Program-made: the position numbers and the translations under genes
Notes under the pieces: model-generated
The model's input: the letters and a program-made list of their open reading frames with translations, nothing else
Told to the model about the DNA's origin: nothing
Database searches by the model: none
Assembly: GCF_020618475.1 (NCBI RefSeq)
Contig: NZ_CP085335.1
Coordinates: 2,810,037 to 2,874,036 of the forward strand
Source of the DNA: Haladaptatus halobius
GTDB lineage: Archaea > Halobacteriota > Halobacteria > Halobacteriales > Haladaptataceae
DNA: 64,000 bases
Reading direction: 5' to 3'
Part shown: positions 33,338 to 41,907 of the stretch, one piece after another
Layout: every line of letters starts with the position of its first letter
Numbering within the stretch: position 1 is the first letter of the stretch

Positions 33338-33661
33338 TCAGTCTTCCGTCCAGTAGTAGAGTTCCTCTTTCGGGACACCGCAGTTCGGGCACTCGTCCGG
33401 AAGGCCTTCGTCCAATTCACCCATCTCCCCGCAGTTCGTGCATCGCCACATCAGCTCGGCTTCGCCGAACTCATGGCCCGACCGAGCGTGGCCGACGGAG
33501 AGGGCTTCGTAGCCGTCCCGCATCGTGGCGTAGAAGCCGCTTTTGTCGAATCCGCGGATGGTACCGATCTGCTGGTCGTCCTCGTCGTAGACGGCCTGTC
33601 CGAGGTCGAGCTGTTCCACGTCCGTATCCTCGTCCGGTTTTTCTCCAGAATCGCCCACCAT
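33338..33661 (-). CDS. rubredoxin-like zinc-ribbon protein (DUF7130-like)
   Basis: A 107-residue protein. Residues 15-75 resemble a small beta-barrel (QAVYDEDDQQIGTIRGFDKSGFYATMR). The C-terminus is a four-cysteine ribbon CTNCGEMGELDEG ... CPNCGVPKEEL, as in rubredoxin-like domains that bind iron or zinc. The start at 33661 (MVGDSGEKPDED) is favoured over 33703. It is a conserved haloarchaeal type that I recall as DUF7130, with no established function; electron transfer or protein binding are both possible. Confidence 0.82.
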   Translation of the reverse strand: MVGDSGEKPDEDTDVEQLDLGQAVYDEDDQQIGTIRGFDKSGFYATMRDGYEALSVGHARSGHEFGEAELMWRCTNCGEMGELDEGLPDECPNCGVPKEELYYWTED

Positions 33662-33858
33662 GGCTGAAGTTTCGTCGTTCACCACCTTAAATCCGACCGC
33701 CAACTAGCGTTTCCACGGTCATCGACTGCAGATCTGTCGGTCGGCAGTGCGATTCGTCGGGCCGACGAATCGCGGACGTGTTTGCCGGCATGCATATGCA
33801 GCCACCGGGCTCTTCCGTCAATCGAGTGAACGAAAGGAACGCCCGAAACGGGAGATTC

Positions 33859-34179
33859 ATGGAAACCGATATCCAGTTCGATTCGAAATACAGTCAGGTG
33901 ACGACGGAGCACGAGACCATCGAGCAGTGGGTCGAAGACCGCGGCGGCGAGCCTGCGACCGTCGAAGCCACCGCCGACGACGGCGCGGGAATCCTCCGTC
34001 TCCAGTTTCCGGATACCGCCGACGACCACGACGAGTTGGTGCCCGTCGAGTGGGACGAGTGGTTCGAGAAGTTCGAGTCCGAAGACCTCGCGTTTGTCTA
34101 CCAAGTGAAGACCGAGAGCGGAAACACGAGCCGATTCTACAAACTGGTCGATAGGAAGACCGCCCGACAGCACTCCTGA
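33859..34179 (+). CDS. conserved haloarchaeal protein of unknown function
   Basis: A 106-residue acidic soluble protein, from METDIQFDSKYSQVTTEHET to FYKLVDRKTARQHS. It has alternating strands around a WxEWFEKFES helix and no cysteines or membrane segments. ATG 33859 is used because the longer frame (33778) begins with low-complexity, poorly coding sequence. It is common beside pheA in haloarchaea to my recollection, but I cannot name a function. It ends 68 bp before pheA on the same strand. Confidence 0.68.
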   Translation: METDIQFDSKYSQVTTEHETIEQWVEDRGGEPATVEATADDGAGILRLQFPDTADDHDELVPVEWDEWFEKFESEDLAFVYQVKTESGNTSRFYKLVDRKTARQHS

Positions 34180-34247
34180 AACCGTAGTGGGCGCAGAATC
34201 TGTCGCCCCCGACGCGCTTTTGCCCGCCGAACCGAAACCCACCGCGC

Positions 34248-35060
34248 ATGCAAGCAGTCACGCTCGGCCCGGCAGGAACTTATTCGCATCGTGCCGCCAG
34301 CGCGGTCGCGGACGACGTCGAGTTCCGCGAGTCGGTCACCGCCATTGTCGAAGCGGTCGTCGACGGCGAGTACCCTCGCGGCGTCGTGCCGATAGAGAAC
34401 AGCATCGAAGGGAGCGTCACCGGAACGCTCGACGCCCTCGCCGAGAACGACGTGGCGGTTGTCCGCGAACTCGTGACGCCGATTCGCCACGCACTGCTCG
34501 CCCGGGGCGAGGAGTTCGAGACGGTCGCCAGCCACGCGCAGGCGCTCGCGCAGTGCCGGACGTACCTCGAAACCGAGTATCCCGACGTAAAGCGGGAAGC
34601 AGTCGCCAGCACCGCTCGCGGCGTCGAACGCGCCCGCGACGACCCTTCCGTGGCGGCCATCGCCCATCCAGACAACGCCGAGGAACTGACCGTCCTCGCC
34701 GAGGATATTCAAGAACGAACTTCGAACGCGACGCGGTTTTTCGTCGTCGCACCCGCGAACGAGCGCGCGCTCGCGGGCGGGAAAACCTCGCTCGTCGTCT
34801 ATCCGGGTGCGAACTACCCCGGACTCCTGTTGGCGCTCCTCGAACCGTTCGCTGAGCGGGACATCAACCTCACCCGGGTCGAGTCGCGCCCGAGCGGCGA
34901 ACGCCTCGGCGACTACGTCTTCCACCTCGATTTCGAGGCGGGTCTGTACGAAGACCGCGCCGAACAGGCCGTCGCGGAGATCGAAGCTCTCGCCGATAAG
35001 GGATGGGTGCGCCGCCTCGGTTCGTACGACACCGAGCACGTCCTGTTCGAGTCGGCGTGA
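34248..35060 (+). CDS. pheA: prephenate dehydratase
   Basis: A 270-residue enzyme that converts prephenate to phenylpyruvate in phenylalanine synthesis. N-terminal MQAVTLGPAGTYSHRAA and the IENSIEGSVTGTLD motif mark the periplasmic-binding-like catalytic lobes. The catalytic Thr is in SNATRFFVV near residue 165. The ACT regulatory domain, about residues 185-265, contains the ESRPSGERLGDYVFHLDFE motif that binds phenylalanine for feedback inhibition. There is no chorismate mutase fusion, as expected in archaea. Confidence 0.94.
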   Translation: MQAVTLGPAGTYSHRAASAVADDVEFRESVTAIVEAVVDGEYPRGVVPIENSIEGSVTGTLDALAENDVAVVRELVTPIRHALLARGEEFETVASHAQALAQCRTYLETEYPDVKREAVASTARGVERARDDPSVAAIAHPDNAEELTVLAEDIQERTSNATRFFVVAPANERALAGGKTSLVVYPGANYPGLLLALLEPFAERDINLTRVESRPSGERLGDYVFHLDFEAGLYEDRAEQAVAEIEALADKGWVRRLGSYDTEHVLFESA

Positions 35061-35102
35061 ACTATTAGGTACCGGGCGACAAACCTCCCTCGGGGTGAAA
35101 GG

Positions 35103-35540
35103 ATGGCCAGACGAAGGAATCCATTCGACGAAATCGAAGAGATGATCGAACGAATGAGCCGCCAGTTCGAAGGCATGGGTCGGCAACTTGAATCCGGCGG
35201 GATGGACTGGCAGACCGGCGGGATGTCGCTCGACGTGGCCGACCACGGCGACGAGTTGGTCGTCACCGCCGACCTGCCCGGCTTCGAGAAGGAGGATATC
35301 GATATCACGCTGCGGGACGACCGCCTCCGAATCGCGGCCGAGCATGAAGAGGAGACGGAGGAGGGCGGTGAGGAGTACATCCGGCAGGAGCGAAGCCGAC
35401 GCTCGATGAATCGAACCGTCACGCTTCCCGATTCGGTGGACGAATCGAACGTCTCCGCGGAGTACCGAAACGGCGTATTGACGGTGACGCTGCCGAAAGC
35501 CGACGAAAGCGACGAGTCGCACGACATCGAAGTGAGCTAA
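35103..35540 (+). CDS. Hsp20/alpha-crystallin small heat-shock protein
   Basis: A 145-residue chaperone that holds unfolded proteins. The N-terminal arm is Met/Arg-rich (NPFDEIEEMIERMSRQFEGM). The alpha-crystallin domain, about 40-140, has the motif VVTADLPGFEKEDIDITL and the end motif RNGVLTVTLPKADES, here the A-x-x-x-N-G-V-L-T-V form. The C-terminal IxI/V motif is weak (HDIEVS). It follows pheA by about 42 bp but probably has its own promoter. Confidence 0.93.
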   Translation: MARRRNPFDEIEEMIERMSRQFEGMGRQLESGGMDWQTGGMSLDVADHGDELVVTADLPGFEKEDIDITLRDDRLRIAAEHEEETEEGGEEYIRQERSRRSMNRTVTLPDSVDESNVSAEYRNGVLTVTLPKADESDESHDIEVS

Positions 35541-35619
35541 CTCCCGGCTTCGGGCCGACTCTCCCGCTGGGGGTAGCCAAACCACAAGCGGCTTTTTCCT
35601 CCGGGCGCTATCGTCGGAT

Positions 35620-36072
35620 ATGACCCTCGAAGCAGGCAACGACGCGCCCGACGTGGCGGCGACCAACCAGCATGGCGAGACGGTTTCGCCGCCCTTCGAA
35701 GCGCCGACGGTGCTGTACTTCTACCCGCGCGACGACACGCCCGGTTGCACGGTCGAGGCGAAGCAGTTCGACGAGGAACTCGAAACGTACCGCGACGCCG
35801 GCGTGGCGGTGTACGGCGTCTCGACCGACGACGTACGGAGTCACGAGTCCTTCGCGGAGAAGTACGACCTCGGCTTCGACCTGCTGGCCGACCCGGAGGG
35901 GGAGATAGCGGACGCCTTCGGCGTCGAAGTCGAGCAGGACGCCGCCCCTCGAACGACCTTCGTCATCGCGGAGGGCGAGGTGCAGGCGGTCTATCGCGGA
36001 GTCGACCCCGACGGGCACGCCCGCGAGGTGTTGTCCGAGATGCTGGACGAGCAACTCGTGGCGTTGGAGTAA
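35620..36072 (+). CDS. bcp: peroxiredoxin, Bcp type
   Basis: A 150-residue thiol peroxidase that reduces hydroperoxides. The peroxidatic Cys is in the motif FYPRDDTPGCTVEAKQF near residue 47, with the catalytic Thr and Pro just before it. The resolving cysteine five residues later in the bacterial Bcp form (CTxEAC) is Lys here, so the enzyme is of the 1-Cys type or uses an external thiol. The rest of the fold (GVSTDDVRSHESFAEKYDLGF, RTTFVI) is complete. Confidence 0.92.
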   Translation: MTLEAGNDAPDVAATNQHGETVSPPFEAPTVLYFYPRDDTPGCTVEAKQFDEELETYRDAGVAVYGVSTDDVRSHESFAEKYDLGFDLLADPEGEIADAFGVEVEQDAAPRTTFVIAEGEVQAVYRGVDPDGHAREVLSEMLDEQLVALE

Positions 36073-36239
36073 GGATGTTTTCGACCCGTTTTCGGTTCGT
36101 TTTCTTTCGGATGAATCAGTTACTCTCTGCTCTTTTCGAGATGATTCTACAACCGAAATGACGGGGGTTTTCTGGGACTTCGTTACTGTGAAAATCCGTT
36201 TGCTTTCCGAAATGTTCTACCGTAGTGTATCGAGTGGAA

Positions 36240-36734
36240 TCAAACCAGTCGCGTAATTTCCTCGACCGTCTCGGCCGTAACCGATTTCCACTCCTCGGGT
36301 CACTCGCCGCCCCGTTTCGGCGGCGTAAGCCCGAACGTCACGGGATAAAACGAGACGCACTCGAACGACTCCGCCGCGACGCTCTCGACGAACTCCGCGA
36401 CTTCGCGCTACGAGGATACCCCGCCCGAGGCGAGGTCGTAGTACCCCGTGAACAACTGAAACACGGCGATTCGGTCGTACCCCGCCAGTTCGCCCTCATC
36501 CACGTAGTAGAACAGTTTGGCCGTGTTGTTGGCAGGGTCGGCCCTGTGCCACTCCAGTTCGACCGCGACGAAGGAGTCGTCGGTGCGACCCACCACGTCC
36601 ACCGGAGTGCGCCGGATTCGGTGTTCTGTCACCCACACGAAGCGCGGCAGTCGCTCGGCGAGGGTGTCGCGGATGCGGTCGCGCGCGGCCTCGGCGAAAT
36701 CGCCCACGAGCTGGCCCCACTCGGATCGGTCGTA
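36240..36734 (-). pseudogene. nuclease-fold-like protein interrupted by two stop codons
   Basis: The frame is protein-like throughout. It reads SEWGQLVGDFAEAARDRIRD, VDVVGRTDDSFVAVELEW and AKLFYYVDEGELAGYDRIAV to GGVSS, then TAG at 36408-36410. It continues REVAEFVESVAAESFECV and YPVTFGLTPPKRGGE, then TGA at 36300-36302, and PEEWKSVTAETVEEITRLV to a final TGA at 36240-36242. The D...ExE pattern in VDVV ... VAVELEW suggests a PD-(D/E)XK-like nuclease fold. A start codon is also missing; a GTG at 36707 is the only candidate. Two nonsense changes without indels point to genuine decay. Confidence 0.6.
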
Positions 36735-36802
36735 TCAGTCTTTCGACTCGTGGGCAATAATTGCCGCAACCTGACAGGGCGGACAGTCAAGTATGGTTGT
36801 TC

Positions 36803-36808
36803 TTTTAA
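36803..36808 (+). promoter_or_regulatory. TATA box of leuS
   Basis: TTTTAA about 26 nt before ATG 36831, consistent with leaderless transcription. It excludes the far longer upstream frame (from 36225). Confidence 0.55.
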
Positions 36809-36830
36809 TCGTCAGTGCGAAAGAGGGTGT

Positions 36831-39776
36831 ATGGACTACGACCCACGGGAAATCGAATCGAAGTGGCAGTCTCGATGGGCGGACGAGGGCCGGTACGAGG
36901 TCGACCCGTCCGATTCGGAAGCCACCTTCGTCACCGTACCGTACCCCTATCCGAGCGGGGGGATGCATATCGGACACGCGCGAACCTACACCGTGCCCGA
37001 CGTGTGGGCGCGCTACCGCCGACTGCAGGGCGACAACGTCCTGTTCCCCATCGCGTGGCACGTCACCGGGACGCCCATCGTCGGGGCCGTCGAACGCCTG
37101 AAGAAGCGCGAAGAGAACCAGATGCGGGTCTTGCAGGACATCTACAACGTCTCCGACGAGGATCTGAAAGAGATGGAGACGCCGATGGGGTTCGCCCGCC
37201 ACTTCATCGAGAACAGCTACAAAGCGAACATGAAGTCGCTAGGGCTGTCCATTGACTGGCGGCGCGAGTTCACGACGAACGACGAGCGTTACTCCAAGTT
37301 CATCACGTGGCAGTACGAGACCCTGAAGGAGCGCGGTTTGCTGGAGAAGGGACTGCACCCCGTCAAATACTGTACGAACGAAAAGAACCCCGTCACCACC
37401 CACGACCTGCTGGAGGGCGAGGAGGCCGAGTTTCAGGAGTACACGCTGGTCAAGTTCGGCTGGTCGGAGGACGACCGCAACGTGACAGTTCCGATGGCGA
37501 CCCTGCGCCCCGAGACGGTTCACGGCGTCACGAACGCCTACATCGACCCCGACGCCGACTACGTCGAGGCCGACGTGGACGGCGAGCGATGGCTGGTCTC
37601 CGAGAGCGCGGCCGAAAAGCTGGAACTGCAAGCCCACGACGTCGAAGTCCGCGACCACTTCACAGGGAAGCGACTGGTCGGCGAGCACGTCACGAACCCC
37701 GTCACGGGCGACGACGTGCTCGTCCTGCCCGCGGAGTTCGTCGACGCCGACAACGCGACGGGGGTCGTCATGTCCGTTCCGGCCCACAGCCCCGACGACT
37801 GGGTGGCTTTGCAAAAGGCGAAGAGCGCGGCGCGCCGCGCCGCGGAACGATCGAGCGGTGACGAGCCGCGAGACGACGACTCCCGGATGGAGCGGTACGG
37901 CATCGACCCCGCCGAAGTCCGCGCCATCGAACCGAAGGCGATCATCGACGTGGAGGGCTACGGCGAGTTCCCCGCGAAGGACGCGGTCGAGGAACACGGC
38001 GTCACGGACTCGGCGGACCCCGCGCTGAAGGAGGCCACGCAGGAAGTCTACAACCGCGAGTTCCACGGCGGAACCCTGCGCGAGATGTACGGCGACTACG
38101 CCGGCGAAGTCGTCGAGGATGTGCGCGACGACCTGAAAGCCGAGTTCCAGCGACGGGGATCGTTCGGGTCGATGCACGAGTTCAGCGAGGAGGTTGTCTG
38201 TCGCTGCGGCGGTGCCGTGGAGGTCGCCGAGCAAGAGACGTGGTTCCTGCGCTACAACGACCCCGAGTGGAAGGAGAAGGCCCACGAGGCGGTCGCCGGA
38301 CTGGACGCCATCCCCGAGAACACCCGTGAGCAGTACGATCACACCGTCGACTGGCTGAACGAGTGGCCCTGCATCCGAAACTACGGGTTGGGGACGCGAC
38401 TGCCGTGGGATCCGGACTTCGTCATCGAACCGCTGTCCGATTCGACCATTTACATGGCGTACTACACCGTCGCCCACCGACTGGCGGACGTGCCGCCTGA
38501 GGAGATGGACAAGGCGTTCTTCGACACGCTGTTTTTCGGGGGCGAGGCGCAACGCGCCTCGGAAAGCGCGAACGGCGAGGCCGTGAGCGAGGCGGTCGAT
38601 ACCCCCGACGAAACCGCGCTCTCACTGCGCGAGGAGTGGGACTACTGGTATCCCGTCGATTATCGCTGTTCGGGCAACGACCTCGTCAGCAACCACCTGA
38701 CGTTCTTCCTGTTCCACCACGCAGAACTGTTCGAGAAGCCGAACTGGCCGCAGGGCATCACGGTGATGGGCATGGGACTGCTGGAAGGCGAGAAGATGTC
38801 CTCCTCGAAGGGTCACGTCGTCCTGCCGGAGGAGGCCATCGAGAGGTACGGAGCGGACACGGTGCGCTTCTTCCTGATGAACAGCGCCGAACCGTGGCAG
38901 GACTACGACTGGCGCTCGGAGCAGGTCGAGAGCACGCAGAACCAACTGCGACGGTTCTGGAACCGATCGATGGATATTATCGAGGGCGAACTGGGAGAGC
39001 GCGACCTGCGACGGATCGACCGCTGGTTGCTGTCGAAATTGCAGACGACGGTGCGGGAAGCGACCGAAGCGATGGATCGGTTTGAGACGCGCACCGCGAG
39101 TCAAGCCGCCTTCTACGGCTTCGAGGAGCACCTGAAATGGTATCGCAAGCGCACCGACGCGGACCGGCCGGGCGCGCGCTGGACGCTGCAAGAGGTTCTG
39201 CGAGCCCGCCTGCGCCTGCTGGCTCCCTTCGTCCCGTTCATGGCGACGGAACTCCACGAGCGCCTGACGGGCGACCCCATCGCCGACGCCGAGTGGCCGG
39301 AGCCGAACCCTGAGTTCGAGAGCACCGCGACCGAAGTCGAGGAGGAACTGGTCGAGGGGTTGACCGAGGACGTGCGCGACATCGTGGACGTGACCGACAC
39401 TGACCCCGAGACGGTTCGGGTGTACGTCGCCGCCGACTGGAAGGGGAAAGTACTCTCAGAAGTCGTCGAGAGCGGCCCCAACGTCGGCGCAGTGATGGGC
39501 GAGGTCATGCAGGACGCGGAACTGCGCGAGAAGGGCGACGAAGTGAACCAACTCGTGCAGAAACTCGCGGAGGACGTGCGCGAACGTCCGAGCGAACAGG
39601 TCGCGGTGCTGTCGGAGGTCGACGAACTGGCGGTGTACGAGGACGCCCGCGACTTCTTCGAACGCGAGTTCGACTCCGAGGTGGAGATCTACCGCGAGGG
39701 CGAGGACGCTTACGACCCCTTGGACAAAGCCCGCCACGCGACGCCGTTGCGACCCGCCGTGCATCTGGAAGGATAG
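36831..39776 (+). CDS. leuS: leucyl-tRNA synthetase
   Basis: A 981-residue class I synthetase that charges tRNA-Leu. HIGH motif at residues 46-49 (PSGGMHIGHA) and the KMSKS loop as EKMSSSKGHV near residue 653. The CP1 editing domain (about 230-500) contains TLRPETVHGVTNAY, the Thr-rich editing site, and haloarchaeal acidic inserts (about 320-345, SSGDEPRDDDSRMERYG, and 565-600). The C-terminal anticodon-binding domain is complete. The upstream in-frame region to 36225 is not used because it overlaps the pseudogene on the other strand and precedes the TATA box. Confidence 0.95.
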   Translation: MDYDPREIESKWQSRWADEGRYEVDPSDSEATFVTVPYPYPSGGMHIGHARTYTVPDVWARYRRLQGDNVLFPIAWHVTGTPIVGAVERLKKREENQMRVLQDIYNVSDEDLKEMETPMGFARHFIENSYKANMKSLGLSIDWRREFTTNDERYSKFITWQYETLKERGLLEKGLHPVKYCTNEKNPVTTHDLLEGEEAEFQEYTLVKFGWSEDDRNVTVPMATLRPETVHGVTNAYIDPDADYVEADVDGERWLVSESAAEKLELQAHDVEVRDHFTGKRLVGEHVTNPVTGDDVLVLPAEFVDADNATGVVMSVPAHSPDDWVALQKAKSAARRAAERSSGDEPRDDDSRMERYGIDPAEVRAIEPKAIIDVEGYGEFPAKDAVEEHGVTDSADPALKEATQEVYNREFHGGTLREMYGDYAGEVVEDVRDDLKAEFQRRGSFGSMHEFSEEVVCRCGGAVEVAEQETWFLRYNDPEWKEKAHEAVAGLDAIPENTREQYDHTVDWLNEWPCIRNYGLGTRLPWDPDFVIEPLSDSTIYMAYYTVAHRLADVPPEEMDKAFFDTLFFGGEAQRASESANGEAVSEAVDTPDETALSLREEWDYWYPVDYRCSGNDLVSNHLTFFLFHHAELFEKPNWPQGITVMGMGLLEGEKMSSSKGHVVLPEEAIERYGADTVRFFLMNSAEPWQDYDWRSEQVESTQNQLRRFWNRSMDIIEGELGERDLRRIDRWLLSKLQTTVREATEAMDRFETRTASQAAFYGFEEHLKWYRKRTDADRPGARWTLQEVLRARLRLLAPFVPFMATELHERLTGDPIADAEWPEPNPEFESTATEVEEELVEGLTEDVRDIVDVTDTDPETVRVYVAADWKGKVLSEVVESGPNVGAVMGEVMQDAELREKGDEVNQLVQKLAEDVRERPSEQVAVLSEVDELAVYEDARDFFEREFDSEVEIYREGEDAYDPLDKARHATPLRPAVHLEG

Positions 39777-39872
39777 AATAGCTCCAGTTTCTGCCTCGGT
39801 CTCGTCTACGCCGCCGAAATCGAAGTATCCCTCGTGAGAACGCTTATCTCCCTCTCCGCCGTCCTTTCCACT

Positions 39873-40100
39873 ATGAGTCAGGGGGACTCCGGAGCCGAAC
39901 CGGTCAGAAAAGCGCTTCGAACCGTCACGCCGCCGTTCCGCGGACACCCGGACAACGAGATGAACGCCATCGGCATCGCGCTGTTTCTCGGTCTCGTCGT
40001 CCTACTGCTACCGCTCCTGCCGTTTCTCGCCATCGTGTGGCTCATCTCGAAACTAACGGAAGCGGTCGCGCAGAAGGCGCCCGTCGGCGACGAAGAGTGA
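39873..40100 (+). CDS. small membrane protein (DUF7535-like)
   Basis: A 75-residue protein from MSQGDSGAEPVRKALRTVTPP to KAPVGDEE. One long hydrophobic stretch at about 33-60 (IGIALFLGLVVLLLPLLPFL, then VWLISKL) is one or two membrane helices, with a basic N-terminal side. It is a conserved haloarchaeal small protein that I recall as DUF7535, function unknown. Its stop touches that of the convergent cyclodeaminase-like gene (40101). Confidence 0.68.
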   Translation: MSQGDSGAEPVRKALRTVTPPFRGHPDNEMNAIGIALFLGLVVLLLPLLPFLAIVWLISKLTEAVAQKAPVGDEE

Positions 40101-41087
40101 TCAGAATCCGATAAGGTCGAAGGGATAGCCGTTGTCGTTCTCGTTTGCGTGCTCGTAGACGACGTGGGCCGCCGCCACGTCCTGAATCGCCAGCCCGGTG
40201 CTGTCGAAGACGGTGACGCCGTCATCGTCCGTCCTGCCGTCCAGCTCGCCGACGACGATGTCGCCGATGTCGCCGTGGATGTCGTCGTCCGAGAGAACGC
40301 CCGCGTTGTACGGGACGTTGATTTCGCCGGAGTGGGTGGTTTGGGCGTGGTCGTCAATGACGAGTTTCGCGTTCAACAGAACTTCGTCGGCGAGTTCGTG
40401 TTTGCCCTCCGCGTCCGCACCCATGGCGTTGATGTGGGTGCGCTCGCCGACGGCCTCGCGGGAGACGATGGGTTTCTCGACGGGCGTCACCGTCGAGAGT
40501 ACGTCACAGGCGGCGGCGTCCGAGATCGAGCCGGCGCGAACGTCGAACTCATCGTCGAAGTAGTCGATGAATCGCTCGACCGCCTCCTCGTCTATGTCAC
40601 TGATGACGACTTCCTCGATGGGGCGAACCTCCGAGATGGCTTCCAACTGCGTGTAGGACTGGACGCCCGCGCCGATGAGGCCCATGCTCGTCGCGTCCTC
40701 GACGGCGAGATAGTCGGTTGCGACCGCCGCCGCCGCGCCCGTGCGCTTCATCGTCAGTTCGGTGCCGTCCATGATAGCCAGCGGGAAGGCCGTCTCGGGG
40801 TCGCTGTAGATCATCGTCCCCATGACAGTCGGTAGGTCGAAACTGTCGGGGTTGTCCGGGTGGACGTTCACCCACTTGATGCCCGCGGCGTCCCAGTTGT
40901 CGGCTTCCAAGTAGGCGGGCATGGAGCGAAAGTCGCCGTTGTACTGCGGCAGGTCGATGTAGGATTTCGCGGGCATCTGCGCGTCACCGCGTGCGTAGGC
41001 CGCGAACGCATCCTCGACGGCCCGGATGAGTTCCGGCATCTGTGTGTTCTCGTCTACGGCGTCCCGATTGAGTAGTAGTGTTTCCAT
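40101..41087 (-). CDS. ornithine cyclodeaminase / alanine dehydrogenase family enzyme
   Basis: A 328-residue NAD(P)-dependent enzyme of the OCD/mu-crystallin family. The Rossmann motif is GLIGAGVQSYTQLEAI (near residue 125), preceded by the substrate Arg/Lys region MPAKSYIDLP and MKRTGAAAAVATDYLA. Members deaminate ornithine, alanine or related amino acids; archaeal examples are often alanine dehydrogenases, so substrate is open. ATG 41087 (METLLLNRDAVDENTQM) is preferred over 41123. It stands alone, convergent with the small membrane protein. Confidence 0.9.
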   Translation of the reverse strand: METLLLNRDAVDENTQMPELIRAVEDAFAAYARGDAQMPAKSYIDLPQYNGDFRSMPAYLEADNWDAAGIKWVNVHPDNPDSFDLPTVMGTMIYSDPETAFPLAIMDGTELTMKRTGAAAAVATDYLAVEDATSMGLIGAGVQSYTQLEAISEVRPIEEVVISDIDEEAVERFIDYFDDEFDVRAGSISDAAACDVLSTVTPVEKPIVSREAVGERTHINAMGADAEGKHELADEVLLNAKLVIDDHAQTTHSGEINVPYNAGVLSDDDIHGDIGDIVVGELDGRTDDDGVTVFDSTGLAIQDVAAAHVVYEHANENDNGYPFDLIGF

Positions 41088-41214
41088 ACTCAGAAGATTC
41101 CGATGGACACCACTTAGTTCCATCTTTCGCGGTTTTCAGGTGGCTTTCGCAGTCGCTCGTGGAGATTTCGGATTTTTCTGGAGAACCGTTCGGAGGATGG
41201 TCGGCGCGCGTATT

Positions 41215-41727
41215 TCAGTTGTGTCCGCGCCCGGCTATCTTCACATCGTCCCGCCCGGCCAGTCCGTGCTCGCCGGACTCGTCTCGCTCCCACCGCAGTT
41301 CGGCCTCCGACTCGTCTCCATCGAACCCGGCATCCTGCATCAGGAAGTGAAGAACGAGGTCGTCGGAACCGTCGTCATCGACGTCTTCGACGTGCCCCTC
41401 GTGAACCGGTCGTGCACCGCCACCGGAGGCGACGGACTCGGGCGCACCGAATCGGTATCGAACGTCCTCGCTGGTCGGGTCGAACTCGTCTGTTCGGAGG
41501 ACGGCGACGGGAACGACGCCGCAACTGCGCGGGTTGATGGAGTTCGATTCGCTTCCGGGTTTCACATCGATTTCGAGTTTCGGCGGGAAGTGGGCGACCG
41601 CGGTACCGCTGAGCGTCGGCACTGCGAATGCGGTCACAGCAACCCCGGCACCGGCTTTCAGTAGTCGACGGCGACCGGTCTGATGTCGATTCGTCTCGTC
41701 CACCGAGTTACCCTTCTGGTTAGACAC
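41215..41727 (-). CDS. Tat-exported protein with a DxDxD metal-binding-like domain
   Basis: A 170-residue secreted protein. Tat signal: RRRLLKAG at about 19-26, then GAGVAVTAFAVPTLSGTAVA and a cleavage region near residue 45. The mature part is one domain beginning LEIDVKPGSESNSINPRSCG, a widespread extracellular unit in bacteria and archaea (IDIKPGSxPNSINxxSxGxxPVAIL). It carries an EF-hand-like acidic loop DVDDDGSDDLVLHF that could bind calcium. The function is probably adhesive or surface structural; there are no catalytic motifs. It is not adjacent to other exported proteins. Confidence 0.82.
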   Translation of the reverse strand: MSNQKGNSVDETNRHQTGRRRLLKAGAGVAVTAFAVPTLSGTAVAHFPPKLEIDVKPGSESNSINPRSCGVVPVAVLRTDEFDPTSEDVRYRFGAPESVASGGGARPVHEGHVEDVDDDGSDDLVLHFLMQDAGFDGDESEAELRWERDESGEHGLAGRDDVKIAGRGHN

Positions 41728-41907
41728 GGTGTTCGGGAGTCGTCACGGCGGACGAATAGCGGTTCTGGCGCGATTCTCGAAAATGCGTGTCACCTTTCTT
41801 GAACGTGATGAAAACGCACCGCTAACCACCGAGCCCTCTAAAAACTGCGTGAATTAGTCGAGAAGCGGTACGGTGAATTGGACGTGGAAATCAGTTTACG
41901 CCTGAAT

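Noticed and set aside
36225..36830. Upstream extension of leuS by 202 codons
   Set aside because: It covers the antisense pseudogene and lies before the leuS TATA box; MDYDPREIESKW is the family N-terminus.
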